From positions 62,001 to 126,000 of the forward strand of contig NZ_BOPA01000021.1 in the NCBI RefSeq assembly GCF_016863515.1: a DNA stretch of 64,000 bases. The letters are read 5' to 3'. Made by a program: the position numbers and the translations under genes. The notes beneath the pieces were generated by a model that saw nothing but the letters and a program-made list of their open reading frames with translations, did not search any database and was not told where the DNA came from. The stretch comes from Micromonospora gifhornensis (GTDB lineage: Bacteria; Actinomycetota; Actinomycetes; Mycobacteriales; Micromonosporaceae). This document shows positions 32,887 through 41,183 of this stretch, piece after piece; positions within the stretch are counted from its first letter, which is position 1; every line of letters starts with the position of its first letter.

Positions 32887-33438
32887 ATGACCGATCGACC
32901 CGATGCGCGACAGGCCAAATCAGACAATGGAGAGATGCCACAGAAACCGGACCATCCGAAGGAGTTTCGGCGGGCCGGGCTGGCCTGTGCCCTGCTGCTG
33001 GTGACCTACTTCGTCATACCGGTGGAGCCCGACCTCAACACCGCGCGGATCGGCGTACGCCTCGGCCTCACCCTGTCGATGGTGGGCGCGGTGGCCTGGC
33101 TGGTGACCAGCCAGGTGCGTCGCCAACTCGTCGCCGGGCCGGCCCGGGAGGCCCGGTCGCTGGCGCACCTGGCGATAGCCCTGGTCGCCGGGCTGCTCGC
33201 CTTCGCCCTCGCCGACTTCGTCGTGGCCCGGGCCGCCCCGGCACAGTTCGTCGACCTGGAAACCCGGATCGACGCGCTCTACTTCGCGCTGACCACGTTG
33301 ACCACCGTCGGCTACGGCGACGTGCACGCCGAGGGTCAACTGGCCCGAGGGCTGGTCATCGTGCAGATGCTGTTCAGCATCGGGGTGATCGCCACCGGGG
33401 TGTCCCTGGTGGTCAGGCAGTTGACCGGACGGCCGTGA
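32887..33438 (+). CDS. Two-pore-domain-type (Ion_trans_2) potassium channel
   Basis: A 183-residue membrane protein with hydrophobic segments near 30-45, 55-75 and 93-115, then a pore helix and selectivity filter TVGYGD (140-145) and a final helix (155-175). No RCK domain. ATG at 32887 follows AGGGGAA. It would conduct K+ across the plasma membrane. Its last 26 bp overlap the 3' end of the convergent gene. Confidence 0.9.
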   Translation: MTDRPDARQAKSDNGEMPQKPDHPKEFRRAGLACALLLVTYFVIPVEPDLNTARIGVRLGLTLSMVGAVAWLVTSQVRRQLVAGPAREARSLAHLAIALVAGLLAFALADFVVARAAPAQFVDLETRIDALYFALTTLTTVGYGDVHAEGQLARGLVIVQMLFSIGVIATGVSLVVRQLTGRP

Positions 33439-34273
33439 CCAGCACGTCGCCGCCGAGGCGGCCCTGCTGCGGATCGCGGCTCACCTGCCCCGTGTCGAGC
33501 AGTCCGGTCAACGCCCGGACCGCGTCCGTCGCCCGGTAGGCGGTGTCGGTGACCGTGTGCCGGCGCAGTTCGGTGACCGTACGCGGGCCGTGCCGGACCA
33601 GTTCGGCAAGCAGCACACCGGCCAGCGGCGCGACGTCCACCGGCAGGTCGGCCCGCAGCGGCGCGCCGACCGGGTCACGCAGCGCCGCCCCGGTCGCCCA
33701 CACCGCCTCCTTGAGCGCCTCCAGGTTGCGGTCCGAGCCGGTGCCGAACCCGATCCGCCCTGCGGTGTCGACCAATTCCACCTCGGTCACCAGCGGGAAC
33801 CCGGCGTCGGCCAGGGCCGGCCGCAGCGACGTGCCCGCGCCGGAGAACACCAGCGCCTCGGCGGGCCGGCCGGTCGCGGCGGCGGAGAGCGCCGCCGGGT
33901 CCAGCGCTCCCCCGGTGCCCAGGTAGGACAGGACCGGGGCACCGGCGGCACCGGCCGCCCGCAGCGCCACCGACAGTCGACCGGGAGCACCGGGAGCACC
34001 CGGCATCAGGTGCACCGCCACCTGTGGCGGCAGCTGGGCCTCGACGGCACCGAGGCGGGCCGGCAGGTCTTCGGTGCCGTCGGCCAGCACCAGCACGGAG
34101 AGCCGGCAGCCGCGCAGCCGGTCGCCGTGCTCGCCGATCACCCGCAGCGCGATCTCGGCCGGGCGGGCGTCGTCCCCGGCGTACACGATGGCGAGGGTGG
34201 CCCGCCGGGCGCGCTGGCACGCCCCGGTCAACCACCCACCCAGATACCGCTCCCAGACCCGCAGACCCACCAC
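33413..34273 (-). CDS. Conserved hypothetical protein with a winged-helix-like C-terminus
   Basis: A 286-residue protein. The N-terminal two thirds are alpha/beta (LAIVYAGDDARPAEIALRVIGEHG, VSVLVLADGTED-like strands). The last 60 residues (HGPRTVTELRRHTVTDTAYRATDAVRALTGLLDTGQVSRDP) look like a winged helix. GTG start at 34273. I do not recognise the family. It overlaps the channel gene tail to tail. Confidence 0.7.
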   Translation of the reverse strand: MVGLRVWERYLGGWLTGACQRARRATLAIVYAGDDARPAEIALRVIGEHGDRLRGCRLSVLVLADGTEDLPARLGAVEAQLPPQVAVHLMPGAPGAPGRLSVALRAAGAAGAPVLSYLGTGGALDPAALSAAATGRPAEALVFSGAGTSLRPALADAGFPLVTEVELVDTAGRIGFGTGSDRNLEALKEAVWATGAALRDPVGAPLRADLPVDVAPLAGVLLAELVRHGPRTVTELRRHTVTDTAYRATDAVRALTGLLDTGQVSRDPQQGRLGGDVLVTAVRSTA

Positions 34274-34338
34274 CCTCCCGTTCTACCCCACCGAACCCGG
34301 CTGCGGCCGGTCAGGGGCCACTGAGGGGCGTGATGCGG

Positions 34339-34860
34339 TCAGACGGGGACCGAGATGCCGACACCGCCGCGGGTGGTGCCGCCGTAGCGGGCGATCTCGG
34401 CGGACAGGTCGAGCCGGCCGATGCGGGTGCGGGCGGCGAGCGCGGCGTCGTCGAGCCGGTCGGCGGGCACCAGCCACACGATCTCGAACTCCAGTCCGTC
34501 GGGGTCCCGGCCGTAGAGGCTCTTGGTGGTGCCGTGGTCGGAGGCACCGACGAGGGCGTCCGCTGCGGTCAGCCGGCGGGCGGTCTCGGCCAGTTCGTCG
34601 AGGGTGTCCACCTCCCAGGCCAGGTGGTACAGGCCGACGGTGGTGCGGCCGGCAGTCGAGGGGCGGGCCTGCGCGCCGAGGGCGAACAGGCCGAGATCGT
34701 GATCGTTTGTGGAACCGGGCGCCTGGAGGAAGGCGGCGCCGCTGAAGCCCTTCGGGGTCATCGGGACCAGTCGGAAGCCCAGCACGTCGCGGTAGAACGC
34801 GACGCTGCGGTCAAGATCGCTCACGTAGAGCACGGCGTGGTTGAGGCGGTGGATTCCCAT
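34339..34860 (-). CDS. VOC-family metalloenzyme (glyoxalase/extradiol dioxygenase fold)
   Basis: A 173-residue protein with two beta-alpha-beta-beta-beta modules. Likely metal ligands are His8 (LNHAVLYVSD), the His in GLYHLAWEVD and the Glu in GLEFEIVW. TAATGT ends 6 nt before the ATG and TTGAAC lies 17 bp further upstream, so the promoter is well defined and the mRNA leaderless. Divergent from a MarR regulator with a shared operator. Function may be detoxification or ring cleavage. Confidence 0.88.
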   Translation of the reverse strand: MGIHRLNHAVLYVSDLDRSVAFYRDVLGFRLVPMTPKGFSGAAFLQAPGSTNDHDLGLFALGAQARPSTAGRTTVGLYHLAWEVDTLDELAETARRLTAADALVGASDHGTTKSLYGRDPDGLEFEIVWLVPADRLDDAALAARTRIGRLDLSAEIARYGGTTRGGVGISVPV

Positions 34861-34883
34861 GCCATGACATTAGCGCGATTTGA

Positions 34884-34895
34884 TTGAGCGTTCAA
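34884..34895. promoter_or_regulatory. MarR-type operator over both divergent -35 boxes
   Basis: TTGA-GCGT-TCAA. On the minus strand TTGAAC serves as -35 for the VOC gene (-10 TAATGT, 17-bp spacer). On the plus strand TTGAGC precedes TATGAT by 16 bp for marR. A MarR dimer here would block both promoters. Confidence 0.65.
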
Positions 34896-34918
34896 CTACC
34901 TCGACTATGATGGCGGTC

Positions 34919-35371
34919 ATGACCCGCTGGCTTGATCCGGACGAGCAGCGCACCTGGCGTGCGTTCCTGGCCGCCTCCCGGGCGTTGATGGACACCCTCG
35001 ACCGTGAACTGCAACGCGACGCCGGGATGCCGCACGCCTACTACGAGATCCTGGTCCGGCTCTCCGAGGCACCCGAGCGTCGGCTGCGGATGAGCGAACT
35101 GGCCGACGTCACCGGCTCCTCCCGCAGCCGGCTGTCCCACGCGGTGACCCGGCTCGAAGCGGCCGGCTGGGTGCGCCGCGAGGACTGCCCAACCGACCGA
35201 CGTGGGCAGATCGCCTGGCTCACCGACGACGGTTTCGCCACCCTGGCCGCCGCCGCGCCCGGCCACGTCGAAGGCGTACGCCGACACCTCTTCGACGCAC
35301 TCAGCCCAGCTCAGGTGGACCAGCTGCGGCGCATCAGCGAGGCGCTGACCGATCACCTGAACCAGCCATGA
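34919..35371 (+). CDS. MarR-family transcriptional regulator
   Basis: A 150-residue winged-helix protein (LVRLSEAPERRLRMSELADVTGSSRSRLSHAVTRLEAAGWVRREDCPTDRRGQIAWLTDDG). The recognition helix and the wing DRRG are standard. ATG at 34919 lies 7 nt after TATGAT, so the transcript is probably leaderless. It likely represses itself and the divergent VOC gene through the TTGA-N4-TCAA site. Confidence 0.9.
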   Translation: MTRWLDPDEQRTWRAFLAASRALMDTLDRELQRDAGMPHAYYEILVRLSEAPERRLRMSELADVTGSSRSRLSHAVTRLEAAGWVRREDCPTDRRGQIAWLTDDGFATLAAAAPGHVEGVRRHLFDALSPAQVDQLRRISEALTDHLNQP

Positions 35372-35439
35372 CCGGATCCTGACCGAACCGCTACGGCGCG
35401 GGACTTGTACATAACGTCGTCGGATGAGCACGATGGGGC

Positions 35440-37398
35440 GTGCCTTCCGGCTTCGGTGAACTGACTGATCAGGCTCACGACCTGGTCTCCGCCGGCGACC
35501 TCGCCGGCGCCCAACGGCTGCTCGCCGACGCGTTGACCGGCGCTGACCCGCGCCCGGCCCACGCCACACCCGAGCTGGCCGAGGCGGCGAGCCTGCATGC
35601 CCGCGTCCTGGTCGCGCTCGGCGAACCACACTCGGCCCGAGGCTGGGCCGCCTTCGCGTACGCCGCCACCACCGGTCTGCACGGCCGCTCAGACCCGCGT
35701 ACGGTCGCCGCCGCCGCGACCCTCGCCGCGGTGCTGCATCGGGTCGGCAGCTGGTCCCGAGCCGCGCGGCTCTACCAGGAAGTCATCATCGAACTCACCG
35801 CGACCGACGGCCCCGAGTCACTGCGGGTGCTGGCCGCGCACGCCGACCTGGCGACCGTGGAGTACGCCCGCGGCCAGTGCCAGGTCGCCCGCGACCGCCT
35901 GCAGGACGCCTGGGAACTGCACCGCGAGGTATACGGCGACGGCCACCCGAGCGGAATCAAGATGCTGGCCCGGCTCGGCTCCATGCAACGCGACTGCGGG
36001 CAGTTCAGCGAGGCACACGACAACCTCGCTCTCGCCCGCGAGTTGAGCCGCCAGCACCTGGCCCCGGACGACCCGCTGACCGCACAGGTGGCGGCCCTGG
36101 CCCGCGCCGCGGCCAACCCGGATCACGTCTGCGCCGACAACCCGCCGGTCAGCAACGAGGACCCGGTCGTGCCGGCCGCCCGCACCCCACCGCCGGGCGA
36201 CACCCCACCGACACCACAGTGGCCGGTCGACCCACCGGAGCCCGCCACCGCCCCGCCCGCCGACGGTCCGGTGTGGCCCACTGACGGTCCGCCCGCCGAC
36301 GGTCCGGCCTGGCCCGCTGACGACTCGGGGTGGCCGGCGCAGCAGGATCCGGCGACGTCCCACCCTTCGGTCGAGGAACAGCACCCCGTCGAGGGCTACC
36401 ACCCCAGCCACGGGTACCACCCGGGGAGCCCACCACCTGCCGGCGCAGCCTCGCCGGTCCCCACGCCACGCCAGCCCGCCGAGGGCCCGGCCGGTCCACC
36501 GGACGACTGGTGGACGCCACCGACCACCGACCAGCACCCCGACCCGTACCCCGGCACCGACCGGGACGCGTACGCCGATGCGTACGCGGACACCGCCCGG
36601 GACCCGTATGCCGACCCGTACCCGGACACCGCCGCGGACCCGTACACCGACCGGGATCCCTACGCCGCACCGGACTTGTATGCCGCACCGGACCCGTACC
36701 GCACCGAGCGGGACTCGTATGCCGCGGCGGATCCGTATGCCGACGAGAGCGGGCGGACGGCGGGGCCGGCCGACCCGTACGCCGACCGGAGCACCTCGGT
36801 CCCGCCGAGCGTGGTGGGCCTGACCGGGCCCGCGCCGCAGGCACCCGGGGTCTACCGGCTGCGTCGGGTCGACGAGCCGCCGCAGTCCGGGCCGCCGTCG
36901 CGGCTGCTCCCGGTGCCGGTGCGCCGCGCCGCCCCGCCGACCCCGCGCCAGCCCAACCGGATGGTGCCGATCGTGGCCGCCGGGGTGGCCGTGGTGCTGC
37001 TCGGGACCGCCGCCGTCATCGCCGGGATGTCCCGGCTCGACAGCGGCACCGACCCGGGCGCGCCCGCCACCAGCGGCGTCCCGGGCAGTGCGCCGGCCAC
37101 CACCGCACCGCAGGCTTCCATCTCCCCCGGTGCCCCGCCCACCGGGCTCGCGTTGCGCGACAACCGGGACAGCGTGACGTTGAGTTGGGAATACCCGGCC
37201 GGCAGCGAGGGGCCGGTGATCGTCTCCGGAGGCCGGGCGGGGCAGCCGCCCAGCCCGTTCGCCGATCTGCCCGCCGGCACCGACAGCTTCGTGGTGTACG
37301 GGTTGAACCGCAGCCTCGACTACTGCTTCACGGTGGCGGTCGCCTGGTCCACCGACGTGGTGGCCCGCTCGGAGCAGGTCTGCACCGACCGTAGCTGA
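35440..37398 (+). CDS. TPR-containing membrane-anchored protein with Pro-rich region and Fn3-like tail
   Basis: A 652-residue protein. Residues 1-225 form TPR-like helical repeats (YQEVIIELTATDGPESLRVLAAHADLATVEYARGQ). About 230-450 is disordered, Pro-rich and carries many DPYA/DPYP repeats. A single membrane helix follows (MVPIVAAGVAVVLLGTAAVIAGM), then a Fn3-like domain with a terminal Cys pair. The N-terminus would be cytoplasmic. GTG at 35440 is supported by the TPR frame. TAACGT ends 6 nt before an out-of-frame ATG at 35424, which encodes only 11 residues. Confidence 0.75.
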   Translation: MPSGFGELTDQAHDLVSAGDLAGAQRLLADALTGADPRPAHATPELAEAASLHARVLVALGEPHSARGWAAFAYAATTGLHGRSDPRTVAAAATLAAVLHRVGSWSRAARLYQEVIIELTATDGPESLRVLAAHADLATVEYARGQCQVARDRLQDAWELHREVYGDGHPSGIKMLARLGSMQRDCGQFSEAHDNLALARELSRQHLAPDDPLTAQVAALARAAANPDHVCADNPPVSNEDPVVPAARTPPPGDTPPTPQWPVDPPEPATAPPADGPVWPTDGPPADGPAWPADDSGWPAQQDPATSHPSVEEQHPVEGYHPSHGYHPGSPPPAGAASPVPTPRQPAEGPAGPPDDWWTPPTTDQHPDPYPGTDRDAYADAYADTARDPYADPYPDTAADPYTDRDPYAAPDLYAAPDPYRTERDSYAAADPYADESGRTAGPADPYADRSTSVPPSVVGLTGPAPQAPGVYRLRRVDEPPQSGPPSRLLPVPVRRAAPPTPRQPNRMVPIVAAGVAVVLLGTAAVIAGMSRLDSGTDPGAPATSGVPGSAPATTAPQASISPGAPPTGLALRDNRDSVTLSWEYPAGSEGPVIVSGGRAGQPPSPFADLPAGTDSFVVYGLNRSLDYCFTVAVAWSTDVVARSEQVCTDRS

Positions 37399-37494
37399 CG
37401 GTCACCGGCCGTGGCCGCGCACGCGAGGGTGTGACGGCCACCCGCCGACTGGTTTCGTCGGTGCCCGGCGCGGTATCTTTATCCGTTCAGGCAA

Positions 37495-37522
37495 CAAAAA
37501 AGAACGGCGATAAAAGCCGTTC
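37495..37522 (-). terminator. Perfect hairpin with a U-tract only on the minus strand
   Basis: GAACGGC-GATAAAA-GCCGTTC (502-522) is flanked on the left by AAAAAA. Read on the minus strand it is a textbook terminator with a T6 tail, yet both neighbouring genes run on the plus strand. Confidence 0.5.
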
Positions 37523-37554
37523 CTATCTCGGAGACTAGCCAATTGGGAGACGGA

Positions 37555-39843
37555 TTGTCAAGGCACTCCGACGGTTCGCCGTCCGACGACGAGATCGGCC
37601 GCGAGCAGGAGTACGTCTCGATGCTCTACCAGCGCCTGGACGCCCTACGGGAGCAGGCGTCGCAGCGGCTGACCGAGGAACTGCGGCTGACCGGTGGCAC
37701 ATTGCAGGCCCGATCCCAACGCGACAGCGCGGTACGGATGTACGCCGACCAGGTCGAGCAGTTCTCGGCGGTGGAGAACGGTCTGTGTTTCGGCCGGCTG
37801 GACACCGACGACGGCGCACGCCACTACATCGGCCGGATCGGCATTTTCGACACCGACGGTGACTACGATCCACTGCTGATGGACTGGCGCGCCCCGGCCG
37901 CCCGCGCCTTCTACCTCGCCACCGCCGCCAACCCGCAGGGCATCCGGCGACGGCGGCACCTGCGGACCCGGCAACGCAAGGTGATCGGCCTCAACGACGA
38001 GGTGCTCGACCTGAACACCGCCTCCCCCACCGCCCACGAGGAGTTGACCGGCGAGGCGTCGCTGCTTGCCGCGTTGAACGCCGGTCGTACCGGGCGGATG
38101 CGCGACATCGTCGAGACCATCCAGGCCGAGCAGGACCGCATCATCCGCGCCGACCTGCCCGGGGTGATGGTGGTGCAGGGTGGCCCCGGCACCGGCAAGA
38201 CGGCGGTGGCGCTGCACCGGGCGGCGTACCTGCTCTACACCCACCGGCGGGAACTGTCGACCCGCGGCGTCCTGCTGGTCGGCCCGAACCTCACCTTCCT
38301 GCACTACATCTCCCAGGTGCTGCCCGCGCTGGCCGAGACGGGCGTGCTGCTGCGTACCCAGGCCGATCTGTTCCCCGGGGTGAACGCGCGGCGTGCGGAG
38401 CCGGCCACCACCGCGGCCGTGAAGGGCCGGCCGGTGATGGTCGAGGTCCTGACCAACGCGGTACGCGACCGGCAGCGGGTGCCCGACGAACCGCTGGAGA
38501 TCGAACTGCCGCAGCGGGAGATCCTGGTGCTCGACCCGGCGACCGTGCAGGCGGCCCGGGACCGGGCCCGCCGCAGCGGCCGGCCGCACAACCTGGCCCG
38601 CGCCGTCTTCGACATCGAGATCATCCACGCGCTGGCCGACCAGGTCGCCGAACGCATCGGCACCGACCCGCTGGGCGGGGAGAACCTGCTCGAGGAAGGG
38701 GACCTCGCCGAGATCCGCCGGGAACTACGCGAGGAGCCCGAGGTACGCGCCACCCTCGACGAGCTGTGGCCGGTGCTCACCCCGCAACGCCTGCTCGCCG
38801 ACCTGTACGCCGACACCGACCGGATCGCCACCGCCGCGCCGATGCTCACCGCGGACGAGCGGGCCGCGCTGCACCGCGAACCGGGCGGCTGGACTCCGGC
38901 GGACGTGCCGCTGCTGGATGAGGCGGCGGAGCTGCTCGGCGAGGACGACCGGGCCGCCGCCGCCCGCCGGGAACGCCTGCGCGCCCTGCAACGCGAGTAC
39001 GCCGAGGGCGTGCTGGAGATCGCCCGGGGCTCCCGGTCGATCGACGTGGAGGACGAGGCCGACGGTGGCGAGATCCTCGGCGTGACCGACCTGCTCGACG
39101 CCGACCAACTGCTGGAACGTCAGGAGGAAGCCGACCGGCTGACCACCGCGCAGCGGGCGGCGGCCGACCGGTCCTGGGCGTTCGGCCACGTGATCGTCGA
39201 CGAGGCGCAGGAACTCAGCCCGATGGCGTGGCGGCTGCTGATGCGCCGCTGCCCGAGCCGGTCGATGACCATCGTCGGTGACGTGGCGCAGACCGGCGCG
39301 CTGGCCGGGACCCCGTCGTGGGCGCAGGCGTTGGCGCCCTACGTGGCCGACAGGTGGCGGCTGACGGAGCTGACCGTCAGCTACCGCACCCCGGCCGAGA
39401 TCATGGCGGTCGCGGCGGAGGTGCTGGCCGAGATCGACCCGACCCTGCAACCACCCCGCGCCGTACGCTCCAGCGGCCGTACGCCTGTCGCTCGCCGCGC
39501 TCCGGCCGACCGGCTGCCGGCGGAGTTGGTCGAGATCGTCACGGCGGAGGCCGCCGCACTCACCGACGGACGCCTCGGCGTGATCGTGCCGGTCGCCCGC
39601 GTCGACGACCTCGGCGCGACGGTGACCACGGCGCTTCCCGAAGCCACCGTCGGCGAACAACCCGACCTGGAGAGCCGGGTGGTCATCCTGACCGTCGCCG
39701 AAGCCAAAGGCCTCGAATTCGACTCGGTCATCGTGGTCGACCCCGACCAGATCGTCGCCGAGTCTCCCCGAGGCCGCAGCGACCTCTACGTGGCCCTCAC
39801 CCGGGCCACCCAGCACCTCACCACCCTCACTCCTACCCCCTGA
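37555..39843 (+). CDS. helD: HelD-like UvrD/Rep-superfamily ATPase
   Basis: A 762-residue RNA-polymerase-recycling-type ATPase. The N-terminal coiled coil (EQEYVSMLYQRLDALREQASQRL) would enter the polymerase secondary channel. Walker A is VQGGPGTGKTAVALHRAAYLL, then DEAQELSPMAWRLL (motif II), VGDVAQTGAL (motif III) and VALTRATQHL (motif VI). TTG at 37555 follows GGGAGA and is preferred over TTG 37543. Some actinomycete homologues confer rifamycin tolerance by displacing the drug; that is not evident here. Confidence 0.9.
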   Translation: MSRHSDGSPSDDEIGREQEYVSMLYQRLDALREQASQRLTEELRLTGGTLQARSQRDSAVRMYADQVEQFSAVENGLCFGRLDTDDGARHYIGRIGIFDTDGDYDPLLMDWRAPAARAFYLATAANPQGIRRRRHLRTRQRKVIGLNDEVLDLNTASPTAHEELTGEASLLAALNAGRTGRMRDIVETIQAEQDRIIRADLPGVMVVQGGPGTGKTAVALHRAAYLLYTHRRELSTRGVLLVGPNLTFLHYISQVLPALAETGVLLRTQADLFPGVNARRAEPATTAAVKGRPVMVEVLTNAVRDRQRVPDEPLEIELPQREILVLDPATVQAARDRARRSGRPHNLARAVFDIEIIHALADQVAERIGTDPLGGENLLEEGDLAEIRRELREEPEVRATLDELWPVLTPQRLLADLYADTDRIATAAPMLTADERAALHREPGGWTPADVPLLDEAAELLGEDDRAAAARRERLRALQREYAEGVLEIARGSRSIDVEDEADGGEILGVTDLLDADQLLERQEEADRLTTAQRAAADRSWAFGHVIVDEAQELSPMAWRLLMRRCPSRSMTIVGDVAQTGALAGTPSWAQALAPYVADRWRLTELTVSYRTPAEIMAVAAEVLAEIDPTLQPPRAVRSSGRTPVARRAPADRLPAELVEIVTAEAAALTDGRLGVIVPVARVDDLGATVTTALPEATVGEQPDLESRVVILTVAEAKGLEFDSVIVVDPDQIVAESPRGRSDLYVALTRATQHLTTLTPTP

Positions 39844-39861
39844 CCCACCCCACCCTCGGTC

Positions 39862-39903
39862 GATCATGAGGTGGCGCGATCTTCACGTCGCCGCCTCATG
39901 ATC
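39862..39903. repeat. Palindromic intergenic element (GATCATGAGG type)
   Basis: GATCATGAGGTGGCG (862-876) pairs with CGCCGCCTCATGATC (889-903), 14 of 15. It sits between the helD stop and a convergent gene and can act as a bidirectional terminator. Its arms resemble those at 47389 and 62910. Confidence 0.7.
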
Positions 39904-39937
39904 AGTACCGGGGGGCGGGGTGGGTGGGGCGGGTGGG

Positions 39938-40339
39938 TCAGTCGAAGTTGCCGACGTGGGTGGCGGGGGTCGACTGGTCGCTTGTGGAGCCTCCGCGTGG
40001 CGTGCTCATGCCACCGGTGGTGGCGTCACCCGTGGTGGTCGGGGCCACCTTGCCCCGGTGGCGCTCCGGTTGGCGGGCCACCCGACGTACGCTCGCCGGA
40101 CCGGCCGTACCTCCGGTGGTGGTGATCGCACCCTGTCCGCGGGTCGGACCGCCGTCACGCAACACGTTGGGGTCGATCGGCACCTTCGCCGGATCGTCCG
40201 GGTCATCGCGCTGGATGGCACTGTTCACGTCGGTGGGCGGCACCGTCACCTCGTCCAGCGCACCCTCGCCGTACACGCCGGCGGTGAGCCGCTCCTCGGC
40301 CCGACGGGCAGCGTCCTGTCGCAGGTCGTCCTCACGCAT
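39938..40339 (-). CDS. Hypothetical disordered protein
   Basis: A 133-residue protein with a short helical N-terminus (MREDDLRQDAARRAEERL) and a Gly/Thr/Pro-rich remainder. ATG follows GAGGTGATGG. No family recognised. Confidence 0.6.
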   Translation of the reverse strand: MREDDLRQDAARRAEERLTAGVYGEGALDEVTVPPTDVNSAIQRDDPDDPAKVPIDPNVLRDGGPTRGQGAITTTGGTAGPASVRRVARQPERHRGKVAPTTTGDATTGGMSTPRGGSTSDQSTPATHVGNFD

Positions 40340-40659
40340 GATCCATCACCTCGCTCACGTGTCGATCCCTGAAGCGTGCCCGGCGACCGCCCGGACAAAC
40401 CCCGGACCCGCTGCTCGAACAGCCTTCACACCCGACCGGCAGGACAGGTGACGCGAGGCGGGACCGGACATTCGGCGGAGTCGGCGCGGTGCCGGCCACA
40501 GGTGGACACCGGACGGGTCTGGCCGGCGGATCCGGGGTTACTGCTGTCGAGCCACCGGGTAGACCCGTCGTGCCCCCGCCAGTACGCGAACCGTGCCGTG
40601 GCCGAAACGCGGTAGCGGGGCGAGGGATCGCAGGACTCATCGCATCCTGAGGAGGACAG
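40340..40659. other. 320-bp intergenic region
   Basis: No gene supported. A sigma-B-like pair, GTTACT (537-542) and GGGTAG (557-562) with 14 bp between, lies about 100 bp before the next gene. This is a weak match. Confidence 0.3.
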
Positions 40660-41034
40660 ATGAGCACGCAGGCTGCATCCACCAGGCCGATGAACCGTCC
40701 GGCGCAGGACGTACAGCATCGTCAGGCCATGCAGGACATGCCCACCCGGCAGATGCCGGCGTACGACGGTCATCGGGAGCCGGCGCAGGCACCCGGTACG
40801 GAGACCAAGCAGTCGTTCCTGACGACGGAATTCTGGATCTACGCGGCGGCCGTGGCTGCTGTGGTGATCGCAGCGTTCTGGCGAGGCACGACGGCCAACG
40901 GCCTGAACCTGAACAACCCGGGCCAGGCGTGGTTCTTCATCACCCTGCTGACCCTGGGTTACCTGGGTAGCCGTGGCCTGGCCAAGGCCGGTAGCCCCAA
41001 GCGTTCGGCCGAGGAGCGTAAGCGGGGGCGTTGA
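40660..41034 (+). CDS. Small two-helix membrane protein
   Basis: A 124-residue protein. ATG follows GAGGAGGACAG. The first 50 residues are polar with several Met/Gln; helices follow at about 58-73 (FWIYAAAVAAVVIAAFW) and 88-102 (AWFFITLLTLGYLGS), then a basic tail. Family not recognised. Confidence 0.65.
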   Translation: MSTQAASTRPMNRPAQDVQHRQAMQDMPTRQMPAYDGHREPAQAPGTETKQSFLTTEFWIYAAAVAAVVIAAFWRGTTANGLNLNNPGQAWFFITLLTLGYLGSRGLAKAGSPKRSAEERKRGR

Positions 41035-41096
41035 TCGGGAAGCCCCAGCGGGCGTAGCAGACAGCCCCAGCGGGCGTTGAGCCCCGAGCATGACGC

Positions 41097-41134
41097 ACGG
41101 TGGCCCTCCGGGAATGATCCCGGAGGGCCACCGT
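41097..41134. terminator. Perfect 17-bp hairpin terminator
   Basis: ACGGTGGCCCTCCGGGA (097-113) pairs perfectly with TCCCGGAGGGCCACCGT (118-134) around ATGA. It separates the small membrane gene from convergent spo0M. Two 15-bp copies of AGCCCCAGCGGGCGT lie just before it. Confidence 0.8.
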
Positions 41135-41183
41135 CCACTGTCGCCTGATCTGCACCCCGGCTCGACCGGGAGGCCGTCGGCTC

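Noticed and set aside
36540..36760. DPYA-coding microrepeats in the TPR protein as a possible recombination hotspot
   Set aside because: Explained by low-complexity Pro/Asp/Tyr coding sequence; no sign of slippage.
37399..37554. A rifamycin-associated element before helD
   Set aside because: I could not see a long GC-rich inverted repeat of that type; only the GAACGGC hairpin is present.
40537..40562. Sigma-B-like promoter GTTACT-N14-GGGTAG
   Set aside because: A short, degenerate match found by eye; too likely by chance to be a finding.
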